In this document: positions 5,763 to 8,502 of the stretch, in pieces
Numbering within the stretch: the first letter of the stretch is position 1
Layout: every line of letters begins with the position of its first letter
Assembly: GCA_020861055.1 (NCBI GenBank)
Contig: JAJBTD010000073.1
Location: forward strand, 1-8,502
Length of the DNA stretch: 8,502 nt
Source: Clostridiales bacterium
GTDB lineage: Bacteria > Bacillota > Clostridia > Oscillospirales > Oscillospiraceae
Reading direction: 5' to 3'
Notes under the pieces: generated by a model
What the model saw: the letters and a program-made list of their open reading frames with translations, nothing else
Told to the model about the DNA's origin: nothing
Database searches by the model: none
Position numbers and translations under genes: made by a program

Positions 5763-6773
5763 ATGGCCATGAAACACCGGGTGCCCTACTTTGATACGCT
5801 TCGTTTCCTCTCCTGCGTTTTGATTTACGCTACCCATTTTATTGCACGTTTCGATTCCGGTCTGTTTCATTATACGACAACATTCCCATTTTCGTTATTG
5901 CTGCATGGCGTTTCGGGTAAGCTGGGTGTTTCAATGTTTGCGGTCATCCTGGGCTGGTTTGCAGGTCAAGCCGGACAGGAGGGAAAGGGCACCTTATCCT
6001 ATATCGTCAGCCGATACCTCTATTTCTTTTCCAGTGGCCTGATTATCAATCTGCTTTACTGGCTGGCCGGAAATTTGGGACTGATGGATATAGAAGCCAG
6101 CTTGATTCAGGTACTGGTATCCAGCCTGACGATAGGATTTGAAATTTTCAACACCTTTTGGTGTATGCGTTTTTTCTTTATCGCCTCGGTTCTGTGCTTT
6201 CTGAACACAAGGTATCATCTCCATCCCGTTCTTGTGCTGGCAGAGATTGTGATTCTCATTTGGATGGGTCAAATCTGGATTGCGATCTGCCTCTTTGGGG
6301 AGGTCGCGCTGCTACTGGACGAACAAGATTGGGCCAAACGGTGGCTGGATTGTCGCTGGGTCCAGCTGGCGCTGCTGCTCATCGCCTTTATCCTCATCAA
6401 GCGCTCCGAATCCGTCACCACCTACCTCATTGACGGGGCCTGCTCTGCCATGGTCGTTTTGGCGGTTGGGCACAGCCGTACGCCGCAAAACATATTGGAC
6501 TGGCGCAGGCTAGCACCAATTACGCAGCAGTATATGGGAGTATTTTTGATACACGTCCTGGTCTTTCGACTCCTGGGGCCGACGCTGTATGTTTTGGTGG
6601 ATACACTCCCTCACGCCGCCCGGTTTTTCTCAGTCTGGGGGATATGTCTCGTGGTCATTGTCCTGCTCTCTTTCCCCATGACCGCCGTTGTAAAGAGGCT
6701 CAGCGCTGCTCTCTTTGGTCTGGTATCCAGGCTGCCCATTTTCGCGAAGGAGCATATTGAACCGACAACCTGA
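5763..6773 (+). CDS. Acyltransferase-3 family membrane protein
   Basis: 336 residues and about ten hydrophobic segments. Proteins of this family (OafA/YrhL/NolL type) transfer acetyl or other acyl groups to sugars of the cell surface. Visible family marks are YFDTLRFLSC with D11 and R14, H25 in the first helix, a GVSMFAVILGWFAG segment (55-68), SRYLYFF with R84, and GVFLIHVLVF with H264 near the end. The substrate is unknown. GAGGGG (5754-5759) serves the ATG at 5763; a second ATG at 5769 is an equally plausible start. It has its own promoter and looks less GC-rich in codon third positions than der, suggesting a later insertion between rpmF and der, where plsX often lies in other bacteria. 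The gene ends 37 bases before der, which may be partly read through from it. Confidence 0.88.
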   Translation: MAMKHRVPYFDTLRFLSCVLIYATHFIARFDSGLFHYTTTFPFSLLLHGVSGKLGVSMFAVILGWFAGQAGQEGKGTLSYIVSRYLYFFSSGLIINLLYWLAGNLGLMDIEASLIQVLVSSLTIGFEIFNTFWCMRFFFIASVLCFLNTRYHLHPVLVLAEIVILIWMGQIWIAICLFGEVALLLDEQDWAKRWLDCRWVQLALLLIAFILIKRSESVTTYLIDGACSAMVVLAVGHSRTPQNILDWRRLAPITQQYMGVFLIHVLVFRLLGPTLYVLVDTLPHAARFFSVWGICLVVIVLLSFPMTAVVKRLSAALFGLVSRLPIFAKEHIEPTT

Positions 6774-6810
6774 CACATTTTTCACGTACCCAGAGAGGAT
6801 GTGAATACCA

Positions 6811-8139
6811 ATGAAACCCATCGTCGCTATCGTCGGCCGGCCCAATGTGGGCAAGTCCATGTTGTTTAACCGTCTGGCTGGGAAGCGGCTGTCCATTGTG
6901 GAGGACACCCCCGGCGTCACCCGGGATCGGCTCTATGCCGACAGCGAATGGCTGGGGCGGAGCTTTACCATTGTCGATACCGGCGGCATTGAGCCGAACA
7001 CCGACAGCGAGATACTGAAATTTATGCGCGCCCAGGCGGAGATCGCCATCGCCCACGCCGATGTCATCGTCCTGGTCTGCGACCTGCTCACCGGCGTCAC
7101 CGCCGCGGATATGGACGTGGCCAGTATGCTCCAGCGCTCCGGCAAGCCGGTGGTCCTTGCAGTGAACAAGGCGGACAAGCCGGGCCACACCGACCCGGAC
7201 GTATACGAGTTCTACAACCTGGGCCTGGGCGACCCCATCCCCATCTCCGCCATTCATGGATTGGGGATGGACGAGCTGCTGGACGCCTGCACGGCCCATT
7301 TTCCGGACTCGGATGAGACCGAGGAGGAGGACGACCTGATCCGTGTGGCGGTAATCGGCAAGCCCAATGTGGGCAAGTCCTCTCTGGTCAACCGGATCTT
7401 GGGAGAAGAGCGGGTCATCGTCAGCGATATGGCCGGGACCACCCGGGACGCCGTGGACTCCTACTTTGAAAACGAGTACGGCCGATACTGCTTCATCGAC
7501 ACCGCCGGGATGCGGAAAAAGGCGAAGGTGAACGACCGGGTGGAGCAGTTCTCCGTCCTCCGGGCCACCATGGCCATCGACCGGGCGGATGTCTGTCTCA
7601 TCCTCATCGACGCCCAGGAGGGTGTCACGGAGCAGGATACCAAGGTGGCGGGCCTGGCCCACGAGGCGGGGAAGGCCTCCATCATCGTGGTCAACAAGTG
7701 GGACGCCGTGGAGAAGGACGACAAGACCATGGACCGGATGCGCAATCAGGTCAAGGCGGGGTTCGCCTTTATGCCCTATGCGCCGGTGGTGTTCCTCTCC
7801 GCCCTGACCGGGCAGCGGGTCAACAAGCTGTTTGAGCGCATCAACGCTGTCCGGGAAATGTCCATGCTCCGCATCCGCACCGGCACCCTGAACAGCGTCC
7901 TGGCGGACGCCACCAACCGGGTCCAGCCCCCCACCGATAAGGGCCGGCGGCTGAAGCTCTACTATATGACCCAGGTGGGCATCCAGCCCCCTCATTTCGT
8001 GATCTTCTGCAACGACGCCAGACTGTTTCATTTTTCCTATCAACGCTATCTGGAGAACCAGATTCGGGCCACCTTTGGTCTGGAGGGTACGCCCATCCGG
8101 CTGACCATCCGCCAAAAGGGAGATAAGGAGGAATCGTAA
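6811..8139 (+). CDS. der: Ribosome-assembly double GTPase Der (EngA)
   Basis: 442 residues, the normal family length, essential for 50S subunit maturation. Two tandem G domains are complete: first GRPNVGKS (9-16), DTGG (56-59) and NKAD (119-122); second GKPNVGKS (183-190), DTAG (230-233) and NKWD (295-298). An acidic linker (DETEEEDD) separates them, and the C-terminus is the KH-like domain (LKLYYMTQVG, FVIFCND, the YLENQIR segment). The residue after the first Walker A serine is methionine (GKSMLFN), where Der normally has threonine; the second domain has GKSSLVN. The ATG at 6811 has an AGAGAGGA site upstream at long spacing. Third positions are strongly G/C. It overlaps nothing and is followed one base later by plsY. 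Confidence 0.97.
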   Translation: MKPIVAIVGRPNVGKSMLFNRLAGKRLSIVEDTPGVTRDRLYADSEWLGRSFTIVDTGGIEPNTDSEILKFMRAQAEIAIAHADVIVLVCDLLTGVTAADMDVASMLQRSGKPVVLAVNKADKPGHTDPDVYEFYNLGLGDPIPISAIHGLGMDELLDACTAHFPDSDETEEEDDLIRVAVIGKPNVGKSSLVNRILGEERVIVSDMAGTTRDAVDSYFENEYGRYCFIDTAGMRKKAKVNDRVEQFSVLRATMAIDRADVCLILIDAQEGVTEQDTKVAGLAHEAGKASIIVVNKWDAVEKDDKTMDRMRNQVKAGFAFMPYAPVVFLSALTGQRVNKLFERINAVREMSMLRIRTGTLNSVLADATNRVQPPTDKGRRLKLYYMTQVGIQPPHFVIFCNDARLFHFSYQRYLENQIRATFGLEGTPIRLTIRQKGDKEES

Positions 8140-8140
8140 G

Positions 8141-8502
8141 ATGACTGGATTGACGGTGACGACGGTACTCGCCGTCCTGGGTGTGGCGGCTGTATCTTAT
8201 CTGCTGGGCTGTTGCAACAGCGCCATTATCATTTCCAAATATGTCCTGAAGGACGACGTCCGGGAGCACGGCAGCGGAAATGCCGGACTGACCAACTTTT
8301 ACCGGGTCTATGGAGTAAAAAACGTGGTCTGGGTCATCCTGCTGGACGTGCTCAAGGCGGTGCTCTCCTGCCTCATCGGCGGAGGGGTGCTGGGCTATCT
8401 CTGCGGCTGGGAGGTTCTGGGCAAGTATATTGCCGGGATCTTCTGCCTGCTGGGGCATATGTTCCCCTGTATGTTCGAATTCAAGGGGGGCAAGGGCATC
8501 CT
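8141..8502 (+). CDS. plsY: Glycerol-3-phosphate acyltransferase PlsY, 5' part
   Basis: The first 120 codons of a polytopic membrane enzyme that acylates glycerol-3-phosphate with acyl-phosphate, the first step of phospholipid synthesis in most Gram-positives; the gene runs off the window end. Visible motifs are a first helix ending SYLLGCCNSA (19-28), REHGSGNAGLTN (41-52; the family more often shows GATN), LLDVLKA (67-73) and GHMFPCMFEFKGGKG (105-119), which together with the glycine-rich loops form the active site on the cytoplasmic face. The start has AAGGAGGA eight bases ahead, within the end of der, and one base separates the stop of der from the ATG, so the two are translationally linked. 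Confidence 0.95.
   Translation, partial: MTGLTVTTVLAVLGVAAVSYLLGCCNSAIIISKYVLKDDVREHGSGNAGLTNFYRVYGVKNVVWVILLDVLKAVLSCLIGGGVLGYLCGWEVLGKYIAGIFCLLGHMFPCMFEFKGGKGI

Noticed and set aside
6700..8115. 471-codon open frame on the minus strand across der
   Set aside because: It lies opposite the clear der gene, whose GC-rich third positions keep stop codons out of that frame. Its product is low-complexity (many Gly, His, Asp, Val) with no recognisable domain.
7841..8458. 205-codon minus-strand frame over the end of der and plsY
   Set aside because: It runs opposite two confidently assigned genes with conserved motifs; the product is low-complexity.

Overview
The window looks like chromosomal DNA of a Gram-positive anaerobe of the Clostridia, most likely Oscillospirales (Flavonifractor/Intestinimonas-like). 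This is inferred from a LytR-CpsA-Psr wall protein, a Firmicutes-style L32, a der-plsY pair, strong Shine-Dalgarno sites and GC-rich third codon positions in the housekeeping genes. No rRNA, tRNA, CRISPR array, insertion sequence or prophage gene was found. No strong candidate for a new multi-gene defence or mobile system was found either.

The left half (1-4663) is read leftward. In transcription order it holds: a small membrane protein with a zinc ribbon and a bacterial PH domain (4663-4130); a strong hairpin (4070-4039); an RluA-family rRNA/tRNA pseudouridine synthase (3939-2959); a closely spaced orphan substrate-binding protein of the PotD type (2924-1893); an LCP-family cell-wall ligase with its own near-consensus promoter and a hairpin-rich leader (1670-630); and a small protein joining a DUF2442-like domain to an excisionase-type helix-turn-helix (516-70). 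Three starts were moved inward from the longest reading frame (pseudouridine synthase, binding protein, DUF2442 protein), using Shine-Dalgarno and promoter positions.

The right half (4859-8502) is read rightward. A fully consensus promoter (TTGACA-N17-TATAAT) drives a DUF177/YceD protein and rpmF (ribosomal protein L32), followed by a hairpin terminator. An integral-membrane acyltransferase-3 gene with its own promoter comes next. It is followed by der (double GTPase for 50S assembly) and the 5' part of plsY (glycerol-3-phosphate acyltransferase), which runs off the window. The core theme is ribosome biogenesis (DUF177, L32, Der, and the pseudouridine synthase across the divergent junction) next to phospholipid synthesis (PlsY). 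plsX and fabH, which often follow rpmF, are absent here; the acyltransferase occupies that place.

The 253-base gap between the divergent units (4664-4916) carries back-to-back promoters and a palindrome at the leftward start site. No gene-free stretch exceeds 300 bases. The best leads are small sequence oddities: a methionine after the first Walker A motif of Der, a shortened first zinc knuckle in L32, a binding protein without a lipobox, the DUF2442-HTH fusion, and the structured LCP leader.
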